Origin: Mayamaea pseudoterrestris
Taxonomy: Eukaryota; Bacillariophyta; Bacillariophyceae; Sellaphorales; Sellaphoraceae
Direction: 5' to 3'
Length of the DNA: 64,000 nucleotides
Assembly: GCA_027923505.1 (NCBI GenBank)
Contig: BROI01000003.1
Coordinates: 124,001 to 188,000 of the forward strand
Shown here in pieces: positions 54,370-63,130 of this stretch. Each line of letters begins with the position of its first letter. Position 1 is the first letter of the stretch. The notes under the pieces were generated by a model. The model saw only the letters and a program-made list of their open reading frames with translations, was not told the origin of the DNA and searched no databases. The translations under genes were made by a program, and so were the position numbers.

Positions 54370-55845
54370 ATGACGAATCCATTGCAGCAGCTGGTTGCAA
54401 ACTTTTGGAAAATGTCTACCCTGTTGCGCAACGAAAAGCTCGCCGACGTTTGGATGAATCTTTCACCCGGCCAGTCGGCACTGGATGTTGGCGTGATTAC
54501 CAACAATGACTTGCACGACGAAAAAGTCCGACTCTGCTTTCGCAACTACACGGATCGCAACTTGCTGCTATGTTGGATGGATGATGAAGGGACGCCGCAT
54601 CACTTCTACAAACTCAAAATATGTCGGGTTGACGAAGATGCGCCAGTGACGGAAAACGATCATTTGGAGCAATCGTTTTGCGGACATGCCTTTGGCTTGT
54701 ACGAGTATGATGAAGACAACGTTCAGGATGACGACGAAGAGACGGCGCGCATGCCTCCAAGCGTTCTGCTGGAACCAAACACGCGACTGATTGGAGGATA
54801 TCGGCCACTGCGTTCCAAGCAAATGACGGTAACAAGATTGAGAAGGGGAACGAAGCAAGATGAAAGCCATAACGACGATGAGGAAGACGACGACGAACAA
54901 GACAAGGAGAAGCGCTTTCCTTGTCACCTGATTTGCATTGAAACTGCTCAAGAGACTATAACATGTCGACCCTGCAAAATGCTGCGAGGATCTTCGCCGA
55001 TTCGAGCAGTCGCGATGCAGAATAGACAAGCTGCCGATGCCTCCATTGAGTCTACCTTGGATATTAGCATTAGTAGCAAACTCGTGTATCTTGATCCGAC
55101 TCCGATTGATACAACGATTCAAAAGCTGTATTGTCAGTACCTGATTGCAAACTGGCCAGTATTCATGACCCAAGCCGACTACAAGAGTCTCACCAAGGGG
55201 CAAAAGCTGGCTCTGGAAACCGACTTGAGCATTCTGCAAGAGTGTTTGCCGGAACACGCTTCCAAGGCGCTCCGCTGCAACACGCCCCTGTACGTCAACA
55301 AGTCGCTCAAGTACGGCCCAGCGCTATGTCCGCAAAAGGCGTCGGGCATGTGCTTCCACCCCGGCATTGAATGGCTCGCCGAAAATGGCTTGCACCGGCA
55401 AAAGGTGGAATGCGTTGAAATGTACTCGCTGGCGGAATATCTAAAGGAGCGAAATGGCTTTTGGCAACCGGGCGGCTTGCTGCTTCATGAATATAGTCAC
55501 GCGTACCACTACAAGATGCTCACAGATGGTTACGACAATGCCACCGTCAAGGAATGCTACGACCAAGCTATGCGCGACAAGCTGTATGACGCGGTTCACT
55601 ACCACAAGATGGATGGCACCAAGCACTCCAAACCGACGCGCGCCTATGCGTGCACGGACCAAATGGAGTATTTTGCCGAGCTCAGTGTGGCGTTTTTGGG
55701 CGGCCTTGACGACGCGGTGGAATTCAACAAGTGGTTTCCCTTTAACCGCAGCCAGTTGAAGCAGCATGATCCGCGAGCATTCGCCATGCTTAAAAAAGTT
55801 TGGAAAATGGATGACTTGACACTACGAGGGAGTAATGGTCATTGA
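54370..55845 (+). CDS. VHL-beta-like domain plus HExxH metallopeptidase
   Basis: 491 residues, one exon. Near residues 45-80 the sequence VRLCFRNYTDRNLLLCWMDD with a following G.P..FYKL resembles the beta domain of von Hippel-Lindau protein. An acidic low-complexity loop follows (about 118-185), with a return to the same domain (HLICIE). The C-terminal domain has TPLYVNKSL, CFHPGIEWLAENG, then the zinc site LLHEYSHAYHY (two His and catalytic Glu) and, about 50 residues later, YACTDQMEYFAELSVAFLG, whose Glu is the probable third ligand, followed by PFNRSQLKQHDP. I know this peptidase block from scattered bacterial and eukaryotic proteins of unknown substrate. It has no signal peptide, so it is presumably intracellular. 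Confidence 0.7.
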   Translation: MTNPLQQLVANFWKMSTLLRNEKLADVWMNLSPGQSALDVGVITNNDLHDEKVRLCFRNYTDRNLLLCWMDDEGTPHHFYKLKICRVDEDAPVTENDHLEQSFCGHAFGLYEYDEDNVQDDDEETARMPPSVLLEPNTRLIGGYRPLRSKQMTVTRLRRGTKQDESHNDDEEDDDEQDKEKRFPCHLICIETAQETITCRPCKMLRGSSPIRAVAMQNRQAADASIESTLDISISSKLVYLDPTPIDTTIQKLYCQYLIANWPVFMTQADYKSLTKGQKLALETDLSILQECLPEHASKALRCNTPLYVNKSLKYGPALCPQKASGMCFHPGIEWLAENGLHRQKVECVEMYSLAEYLKERNGFWQPGGLLLHEYSHAYHYKMLTDGYDNATVKECYDQAMRDKLYDAVHYHKMDGTKHSKPTRAYACTDQMEYFAELSVAFLGGLDDAVEFNKWFPFNRSQLKQHDPRAFAMLKKVWKMDDLTLRGSNGH

Positions 55846-56178
55846 CGATCGATCGCCCGGCTGGTAGGCTGGCACTGCCTATGGTAGATGTCATGCGGCC
55901 CTCGACGAGTCGCACACGTTGCAAGCGTTATGTAATAATGCAGTATACACTATGGAGTTCCAATCTATCTGTAGCTTCACAGGAAGAAATTTTGATCACG
56001 CGAAAGACATCTATCGCCTACGGAATGGCAAATGTACAAGCATGAAGTAACGTGTAAATCATTTAACTTTAATACAATACACCGTACATTTTGTGTGTGT
56101 GTTTTACGCTATTTTGTACAAAGCGTAGCTGTGAACTTGTCTGAGTGCGTGACAAGCCCTGCAAGTATTATTTGCTGC
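55846..56178. other. convergent 3' intergenic region
   Basis: About 330 bp between converging genes; no gene or repeat is seen. Confidence 0.4.
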
Positions 56179-57471
56179 TCACTCAAAGCACCCTTCCGTT
56201 CCATAGTAGTCGCCGCACCGGTCGGCTGCACCTGCTGCCGCCACCATGTTGTAGCCTTCCACCTCCAAATCATCCTCGACATGTTCCGTTTCGCGCCAGC
56301 ACCGACTCAAGTGCTCGCGAATGGGGTCCGTCTGCTGCGTCTGCGTCTTTATGAGCTTGAGCGTTAGCTCGGGTGATGGGCGTCCAAAAAAGACTTGCTC
56401 GCTCGTGCCGAGCCAGTAGAAGCAAAAGTATTGCGGACTCACAAGAATCAACTGTCCATCCACCCATAGTGGAAGCTTGTTGCTGTTGCTGCTCTCAACG
56501 TCACTTGGCCGCGGCGCCAGGAATATGGTGCCATCATTGTCAATGGTGGTGCGTGGTACTGGCTCCTCGACGCGACCTTTTCCCACGAAGCGTGGCAGAA
56601 AGGTTTGACCGCCCCACAGGGCGGCATCCGCCATGGCGTCGGCCTGCAGCTGAATGGGAGCCAAACCCATGGTTTCGTCACTGGCACCCAGTGGAACGGA
56701 AAAGATTGGCAACTGCTGCTGCTGCATGCTTGTGGTTCGTCCAGTCACCTTGTGCGCCACAAGCATGTCATCGTCCGTGTAGGTCACGTTGATGAGCTCA
56801 AACTTGCCGCCGCTGCCACCAAACTTGCCCACCCATAGTCCCTGCAGCTGAAACTGCGGCAGCGCCTCCCTAGCTTCCATTGCCTGCGCTTGGTAGTGCA
56901 GGGCGAGCGTGTATTGCCGCTGGCGCTGCGCCAAGTGGCTGCGCTGCTTGGCCGTGGCGTAAACGTATTCGGCGTCCACTTGCTGGGCTTGCAAGATGCT
57001 GCGTTCGAGTTGCTGAATGCGAGAGTCAAGTGTAGTTGAAGAAGAAGAAGAAGAAGAAGAAGAAATTTCGTCACTATGGAACGCTTGCCGCCGCCTTGTT
57101 TTTCGCCGACTGTTAGATTGTTGTTGCTGTAATCGGAGCGATTGCAGCTCCTGCGAAAGCTCCAAGACCTTGGCGCGGAGCGCTTGAAGATCGTCGCCTT
57201 GGAGAAACCGAGGACTTGGCGAGTCTGGCGTTTGTGGATCACTATTCTTGGAGTCTCCTCGAAGGTCGACGCTGCTAATGCCAGGTTGATAGGAAGATGA
57301 CGATGACGACGAGTCATCCTGTGCCGTCATGCTACGACATGTTACGGAAGCGCCAATGCTGCTGGTACTCATCCTGCGTGAAGCAATAATGTTGTGAAGG
57401 GGGTTCACAATGAAAGCGGCAGCGCCGTTTGACGAAAGAAGTAAAGAAACGGCGGTCCACCATGAGACCAT
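56179..57471 (-). CDS. plastid-type EXECUTER/FBXO31-like domain protein, paralogue A
   Basis: 430 residues, one exon. The N-terminus (MVSWWTAVSLLLSSNGAAAFIVNP) is a signal peptide ending in an AAAF site like the ASAF motif of diatom plastid presequences, followed by Ser/Arg-rich transit-like sequence. A coiled coil spans about 95-190 with a Ser run encoded by an AAG/GAA repeat. The conserved domain starts LPQFQLQGLWVGKFG, then FELINVTYTDDDMLVAHKVTGR, and ends with VDGQLILVSPQYFCFYWLG and VFFGRPSPEL. The GLWxGxYG...E...KVTGD pattern is shared with plant EXECUTER proteins (singlet-oxygen signalling) and animal FBXO31. Paralogue B lies head-to-head with it. Role in plastid stress sensing is inference. 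Confidence 0.65.
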   Translation of the reverse strand: MVSWWTAVSLLLSSNGAAAFIVNPLHNIIASRRMSTSSIGASVTCRSMTAQDDSSSSSSSYQPGISSVDLRGDSKNSDPQTPDSPSPRFLQGDDLQALRAKVLELSQELQSLRLQQQQSNSRRKTRRRQAFHSDEISSSSSSSSSTTLDSRIQQLERSILQAQQVDAEYVYATAKQRSHLAQRQRQYTLALHYQAQAMEAREALPQFQLQGLWVGKFGGSGGKFELINVTYTDDDMLVAHKVTGRTTSMQQQQLPIFSVPLGASDETMGLAPIQLQADAMADAALWGGQTFLPRFVGKGRVEEPVPRTTIDNDGTIFLAPRPSDVESSNSNKLPLWVDGQLILVSPQYFCFYWLGTSEQVFFGRPSPELTLKLIKTQTQQTDPIREHLSRCWRETEHVEDDLEVEGYNMVAAAGAADRCGDYYGTEGCFE

Positions 57472-57950
57472 TGCTTGATAAGAATCGACTCGATTAGTCT
57501 AGCGAAAGTCCTGTAACTTAGACACGGCAGAAGAACGCTTTTGGTCGCGCAATATCTTTCGCAGCAAGAGGGCGAGAGAGAGGAGAGAAGGAACAAGTCA
57601 GACGCTTGGTTTGCTTGTGTCCAGGGTCGCGACAAGTTGCCGAGCCAATGGTGGAGCCGCACCTCTTCGGAAGGACGAAACGTCAGTCATCTTTTCCGGC
57701 CACGCCGACGACGTTTCTACTCTTTGGTGCACTCTGCCAGAACTTTGGTGTCACAATTTCGGCCAGCGCTCGACGAATCAACGAATTGAAACGCTGCAGA
57801 GTGTGAGAATGTGAAATGACGTACGTGTCGTAGGGCATAAGTCGCGTGACGCCGACACGAATGACGTCAAGTGACATGGAAAACGCTCGCTCACTTTTTG
57901 GCATTTGCCTCGCGACAACTTCCGTCAAGCACGCGACTCTTTGATCGACC
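57472..57950. promoter_or_regulatory. bidirectional promoter between plastid-type paralogues A and B
   Basis: 479 bp separate the start codons of the two divergent paralogues. Short TGACGT-type strings occur near 57818-57825, 57854-57857 and 57863-57868 (bZIP-like cores), which could coordinate both genes, but such short words occur by chance. Confidence 0.4.
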
Positions 57951-59373
57951 ATGGTGGCACCTCAACGACGGCTAACTGCGTCCCTTTCTCTGTTGCTAGC
58001 GCTTGGCTTGAGCAGTCGCTTCACACAGTCCTTTGTCGCCGTTCGAACGCCAGCGCCGCGTCAAATTTTGCACCGCCTGCACGAAGCGTCATTGTCCGAC
58101 AAAAGCAGCAGCAACGACAATGACTACATGTACCATCCCTCCGAATTCTTGAATCTGGAACCACTGCCACCGCCGTCGGATCGACGACTGGAGCGGTTGC
58201 AACAGGAAATGGAGGCGCAGTCGCAGTTTGTCACCTTTGGCGACGAACTATGGAAACTTCGCGCCAACATGGACGACTTGTCGAAGCAACTGGTGCAGAA
58301 GATGCGAGCATCACTGCAACAGCAAAACAAGCAAAACAAAAAGGAATTAGAACATGTAGATGACGAGTTTGAGCATATACGACAGCAATTGCGTCGAATG
58401 GAAGCACAAGATCCCGAACTCGTCTACAAGCTCGAGCTGAGCGATGCCAAGGAAGCTATTTCGAAGCGCGACAAGGAACGTCACGAAGCCAAAGCGGTTG
58501 CGGCCCGAAGCTGCTTGCCACAGTTTCAGTTGGATGGCCTCTGGGTCGGCAAGTATGGAGCTCATGGATATGAGCTCATCAATGTGAGTGCAATCGATAC
58601 ATGCATAAGGTGCCAATAAGGGGCAGGTGCTGCATTTTGATAGGACGCATCTCGACGAGATGACATGAAATGTCATGCTATGACACCTGCACCATCACCA
58701 GCGCTCATCAAGCTTTACCCTTTTATTCTTAGGTAACCTACGTTGGTGACACATTGTTTGCTACCAAGGTTACGGGCGACCGCAACGTTCCCCGCGGTGA
58801 AATTACCTTTCAAATTGATCTAAGTCCGCTTCGCTCCGCCACCGACGCAGTGTTACAACCAATCGTCTTGTCCGAAAAGGCTGCCAGCAAGTGGAAGACC
58901 CAAAAGCTTCCACGCTATGGCGGTTTGGGACAAGTTGCCGAAAATGGCTTTCGAAACCATCAGTGGATGGTACGTTGATGCTCTCGGGACATGCATTCGG
59001 GAAAGAATGTATTTCCGTCAAACTCACATACCTGAAATTATTCTCTCAGGACGGCCAACTGATTATTATTGGCAAAGATTATTTTTCGTTCGCATGGATT
59101 CCGATTGAGCAGCAAATATTCTTTGGACGACCTTCGCCAGAGCTTGCACTCAAAATGTTACGTGAACATGGTGTTGCCCCGCTTCGATCATCTGTCGCTG
59201 CTGGACCCGTCAACGTCGACGACCAGCTCGAGGTACAAAAGGAGTATGCCATGCGATGCCTTGAGATGACAGATGAAGTGTTTGAAGACGAGTTGGATTT
59301 GGAGCTGGACGATGCGCCTGGGTTCAGCTGTATCTGGCGAGGCAATGACTCGGACGAGTGCTACTTTGAGTAA
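57951..59373 (+). CDS. plastid-type EXECUTER/FBXO31-like domain protein, paralogue B, three exons
   Basis: Exons 57951-58583, 58733-58969 and 59050-59373, introns of 149 and 80 bp, both GT-AG and phase 0, give 397 residues. The signal peptide ends RFTQSFVAV, an SF site of plastid presequence type. A coiled coil lies at about 75-185 (LERLQQEMEAQ, DDEFEHIRQQLRRME). The conserved domain reads LPQFQLDGLWVGKYG, GYELINVTYVGDTLFATKVTGD, VPRGEITFQIDL and, across the second junction, NHQWMDGQLIIIGKDYFSFAW, then IFFGRPSPEL. It aligns along its length with paralogue A, which lacks both introns. The second intron reads through in frame, so retention would give a longer but altered protein. Confidence 0.68.
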
Positions 59374-59538
59374 ATCGACCGCTAATTTACAGGTCACCTT
59401 GCGTACATACAAAGCAAACAGACGGAGCAACTGTATATGCATGCATCTTTAGAATCAAGGGCGATGAGACCATCCCCATACATACTGTATTATAACTACA
59501 GCTACATCATTCAACAAGAAATGCTGCAGTACGCGTAT

Positions 59539-61611
59539 TTATTGGCCCTTGTCCAGTAGCCTTCTTGTGTGTTTCTCAAGCTTCTTTTGCAGCTTCTTAC
59601 GAAGTCGAATCGAGACCTCCGAACCATCCGCGTTGGTAGTCGGAAAACCATCACTATCATATTCCAGAAAGCGCCCTTCATACACGCCCATCTTGAAAAA
59701 CATTTCGACCGGCACGTTACGGAGCTCGTCTTGTCTGCGACCAACATTAGCTTCGGCAGGAGCGCGATTGTTATTCATCGTAACTTCTTGATCGCCAGAT
59801 CCGTCTGGCACGCATGGTCGCCATAGGGATAAGTTGTTTCCGTTCGTGGTCGACTCGCCATCAAGTAACTCGATTCCAATTGCTCGGAACGTATTGTCTC
59901 GAGCATCATCACAGAGCTCAAGTATTTCACGAGCATGGGCCGAGTCCTTCTCAATTTTAAGCCCGCCCATGGCTGCTGCACGCACAGATGCCCGAAAATT
60001 GACCATCGCATCCAAAAGTACTCTTTCGCCGCCGGCGACAATCAAAGGTGCTGCATGACGAGCTTGCAGACCAGCGCGACAAGTGATGTCCGAAAAGCCA
60101 ATCATTGCACAAAGCTTTCGAACAGTTCGGTCCAACACTTGGATTGTTTCCACTATTCCTCCATTCGATTGCTTCAAGTACGTTGCACCCTTGTCAACCA
60201 AGTCTAGCAACTCTCGACAAAATGTCATCCCATCCATGTCGTTGTAGAGTGCGCGCATACATTGTTCGCGTGTTTCGTGTGCGCTCCATAGCAAGTCTCG
60301 GTCTATCGACGACCACTTGCAAGCATTGTTGCCTGGTTTGTTGATGCATTCTTGTGCACTGACTAGAAAACGAATCACCTTCATGCGCTGATCTCGCGCT
60401 TGTTCCATTTGCAACTGCGTAAACGTACTTGGTCCACGATAACTGGATTGGATGCACCACCAGCGAAAGTCGTCGGCTGGACTGGAAAATGGACTGTTAG
60501 TAGCTGAATCCAGCAAGTAGTCCTGAACAGTGACAAAATTCTTGAGCGACTTGCTCATTTTCATTCCATCAATGTGTAAATGACCCGTGTGCATCCAATG
60601 AGGAATCCAATGGTCGCTGATGGTAGATGCTGGCGACTGTCTTGAATCGACATTATTGTTTCCATGATCACTGCTGCAACACGCTGCCATGGCTTCACTT
60701 TGCGCAATCTCATTGGTATGATGCGGAAAATGCAAGTCGACTCCACCAATATGAAGATAGAAAGGAACAGGTTGTATTTCCTCTTGAACGGCTCGAATCA
60801 TGGCGGAACATTCAATGTGCCAGCCCGGGCGACCAGGCATGCCGTTGGGTCCATTCCATACCAAGGCTTCGCCATGCTTTTGACGTTTCCAGAGACAAAA
60901 GTCACGTTGCTGCTGCTGCCGCTGATTGGTGATTGATTCATCTTGTTCCGTCGCTGACGCGTCAGATTGTCCTTGCTGCTGCTCCATGAGCCGACAATCA
61001 CGTTTGGAGTCACCACCTCCACGACGAAACTGCAAATACGTTTTGCCCGTTTTTCGCTCATATTCCGACACTGAAAAGTACACGCCATCCTCCTGTTCAT
61101 GTGCGTAGCCATGACGCAGCAAGTCCTTGACGAACGGCACAATGTGCGAGTCAACGTAGTCCGTGACGCGCACGACCACGTGAGGCCGCTGCACGTTCAT
61201 CGCGTCCATGTCGCGCCAAAATTCCGACTCCAATCGACTCGATAGAGTCAGTGGATCTATACTTTGGTCACTGGAGGCTTTCAGTATCTTGTCGTCAACA
61301 TCGGTAACGTTCATGACGAACAAAATGGGTGCAGCAGATGGCTGCTGCTCCAGTATGCATCGCAGAATATCCACCCACACGTAGGTGCGCGCGTGACCCA
61401 AGTGCGCGGGAGCGTACACCGTTGGTCCGCACGTGTAGCAGGCGAACGGCTGATCCGTGGGTAAGCGTTCCAGTGACGCTGTCAGGGAATTGTAAAGGTG
61501 CAGGCTTGTAGGTTGCGGCGGTGCCGTTGTCGCGTCGGATGCAAGCCATCGCCTCCATACTGACCTTGCTGAAACGAAAAGGGGTCGTTTATTTCTGATG
61601 CATACTATCAT
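59539..61611 (-). CDS. CARS: cysteinyl-tRNA synthetase, probably organellar or dual-targeted
   Basis: 690 residues, one exon. Class I features: ACYTCGPTVYAPAHLGHAR joins the first zinc Cys and the HIGH-like HLGH; VMNVTDVDDKIL; WHIECSAMI with the second zinc Cys; GGVDLHFPHHTNEIAQSEA supplying the His ligand; and KMSKSLKNF, the KMSKS loop. The N-terminus (VSARSVWRRWLASDATT) is Arg-rich, amphipathic and free of acids, as in mitochondrial presequences. Gln/Ser-rich insertions near residues 205-235 and 325-345 are low complexity. The C-terminal KLQKKLEKHTRRLLDKG matches the usual tail of eukaryotic forms. It charges tRNA-Cys with cysteine. Confidence 0.92.
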   Translation of the reverse strand: MIVCIRNKRPLFVSARSVWRRWLASDATTAPPQPTSLHLYNSLTASLERLPTDQPFACYTCGPTVYAPAHLGHARTYVWVDILRCILEQQPSAAPILFVMNVTDVDDKILKASSDQSIDPLTLSSRLESEFWRDMDAMNVQRPHVVVRVTDYVDSHIVPFVKDLLRHGYAHEQEDGVYFSVSEYERKTGKTYLQFRRGGGDSKRDCRLMEQQQGQSDASATEQDESITNQRQQQQRDFCLWKRQKHGEALVWNGPNGMPGRPGWHIECSAMIRAVQEEIQPVPFYLHIGGVDLHFPHHTNEIAQSEAMAACCSSDHGNNNVDSRQSPASTISDHWIPHWMHTGHLHIDGMKMSKSLKNFVTVQDYLLDSATNSPFSSPADDFRWWCIQSSYRGPSTFTQLQMEQARDQRMKVIRFLVSAQECINKPGNNACKWSSIDRDLLWSAHETREQCMRALYNDMDGMTFCRELLDLVDKGATYLKQSNGGIVETIQVLDRTVRKLCAMIGFSDITCRAGLQARHAAPLIVAGGERVLLDAMVNFRASVRAAAMGGLKIEKDSAHAREILELCDDARDNTFRAIGIELLDGESTTNGNNLSLWRPCVPDGSGDQEVTMNNNRAPAEANVGRRQDELRNVPVEMFFKMGVYEGRFLEYDSDGFPTTNADGSEVSIRLRKKLQKKLEKHTRRLLDKGQ

Positions 61612-61872
61612 ATGTCGTGGTGTGATCTCTTTATAAAGCTGGCAGTCTATTTAGGTTGCAATTGAAAACGGACGCTGAATGAGGTTTTGGTCGAGACCCG
61701 ACAATGAAACGAGAAATAATGACGTAGCGTATGACGTTGCGACGTTATTTCAGTGCCGCAACCTAAAAGATTCCGCATCGCCAATTTTTCGGCGCAGATG
61801 GTCACGTTCAAAGCTTTCACTTCATTAAAGGTCAACACGCCGTTAAGACCTCATCATTCAACTGACTAAATA
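61612..61872. promoter_or_regulatory. divergent promoter region, CysRS / MYND protein
   Basis: About 260 bp between divergent start codons. CTTTATAAAGC at 61630-61640 is a palindromic TATA-like string near the CysRS start; it could place initiation for that gene. Confidence 0.4.
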
Positions 61873-62838
61873 ATGGCATCAGTTCCAGAACACTATGCGC
61901 TTTGCGAAATGGCGAATCATTGCCTGGCGGAGCGCCACCACCGCCGAGCCGCAACCTTGCTATGGGAGGCCTTTCGCAAATGCCCTTCGTCATGGACGTG
62001 TGGACGTTACAACATGTTTTCAATGTATGTGAGTGCCTTGAGCGAAGATACTTCCAGCAAACCTACTAGAAAGGACCTCAAGAATCTACAGTCAGTTCTA
62101 GACGATGAGATGGAGCTCAAGATATTCAGAGTGGCGGCTGGACAAGCGTTGGGATTGTTTTATGGAAGCGTCTTTCATGAACATGAAGACGCTGCTGACT
62201 TTTTTCGTCAAGCGATAAGCTTGGCAGATGCAGTGTCGGAACGTGAATTGAAGGAATGCAACGCTCACTCCATTTCGAACGACGGCTCTGACATTCGCAA
62301 TACCCTTGGCGAGCTGCGAAGCAACTGCAAGGCGAATCTGAATGCCATGGAAAACCCAGCCATGCACCGATTTCGGGTTGGAGAACCTCCCAATCTACCT
62401 TCCACCTTTCATCAGCGGTCGGATGGAACGATTGCCGAAACCAAGCCTTACCTGATGGACCTTCCTTCGAACGATCCAAATCGCGCCAAGGTTGGCGGCA
62501 GCGATTGCGACCATTGCCTCAAGACATTGGCGGAACTTGCCATTCCAAGGCTGAGCATTTGCACGCGCTGCAAAATGGCCTACTACTGCTCCAAGGAGTG
62601 CCAAAAGGCAGCATGGCGAAAGGGTCACAAGGTTGCATGTCGAGCACCCGACCAGCGCGAACGAGGCGATTTGATGAGACTCTTGCCGCTCGGGACGGAA
62701 GAGGAACATGTGTCAAAGCTTGTTACATTGGTGGAACAGCTTGCCAATGGGCAGTGGCAAGTCAAGCTAACGACTGCTCCGCATGAAACGTTGATTGTGG
62801 ACTCGGATAGACTTGCTCACATTCGGCCCGATAAGTGA
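61873..62838 (+). CDS. MYND zinc-finger protein
   Basis: 321 residues. The MYND finger lies at about 214-257: CDHCLKT, then CTRCKMAYYCSKECQKAAW and HKVAC, a full C-C-C-C-C-C-H-C set. The N-terminal 150 residues are helical and may form TPR-like units (HYALCEMANHCLAERHHRR, DAADFFRQAISLADAVS). The C-terminal 50 residues contain LVEQLANGQWQVKLT. MYND fingers bind Pro-rich peptides; the partner is unknown. No SET methyltransferase domain is present, so this is not a SMYD enzyme. Confidence 0.8.
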   Translation: MASVPEHYALCEMANHCLAERHHRRAATLLWEAFRKCPSSWTCGRYNMFSMYVSALSEDTSSKPTRKDLKNLQSVLDDEMELKIFRVAAGQALGLFYGSVFHEHEDAADFFRQAISLADAVSERELKECNAHSISNDGSDIRNTLGELRSNCKANLNAMENPAMHRFRVGEPPNLPSTFHQRSDGTIAETKPYLMDLPSNDPNRAKVGGSDCDHCLKTLAELAIPRLSICTRCKMAYYCSKECQKAAWRKGHKVACRAPDQRERGDLMRLLPLGTEEEHVSKLVTLVEQLANGQWQVKLTTAPHETLIVDSDRLAHIRPDK

Positions 62839-63130
62839 GGAGTATAGAGTAATCAAACTTCAAATCGTGTATCCTGCTATGCTTGAAGATGCGAGTATCT
62901 AGCACTACATATATACCGCAGTAGCTATTTCAGAGACGTCAATATCATAGCTACCAATAACCTTGCTCGGTCCCTCGGTGCAATGCAATTAGGACCTAGT
63001 TTTCAGTGCCGCTGAGTAGAGGAATCTCGAAACTTCGATCGAATTGCATGAGCAAATTCGACGATAACGACGATTCCTCCACATTATTGCCTCACAAAGC
63101 GAGGCAGCATTGAAAATTACCAAAACCACC
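62839..63130. other. intergenic
   Basis: About 290 bp between two same-strand genes. ACATATATACCG near 62906 is a TATA-like candidate for the TLC gene. No gene is seen. Confidence 0.35.
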
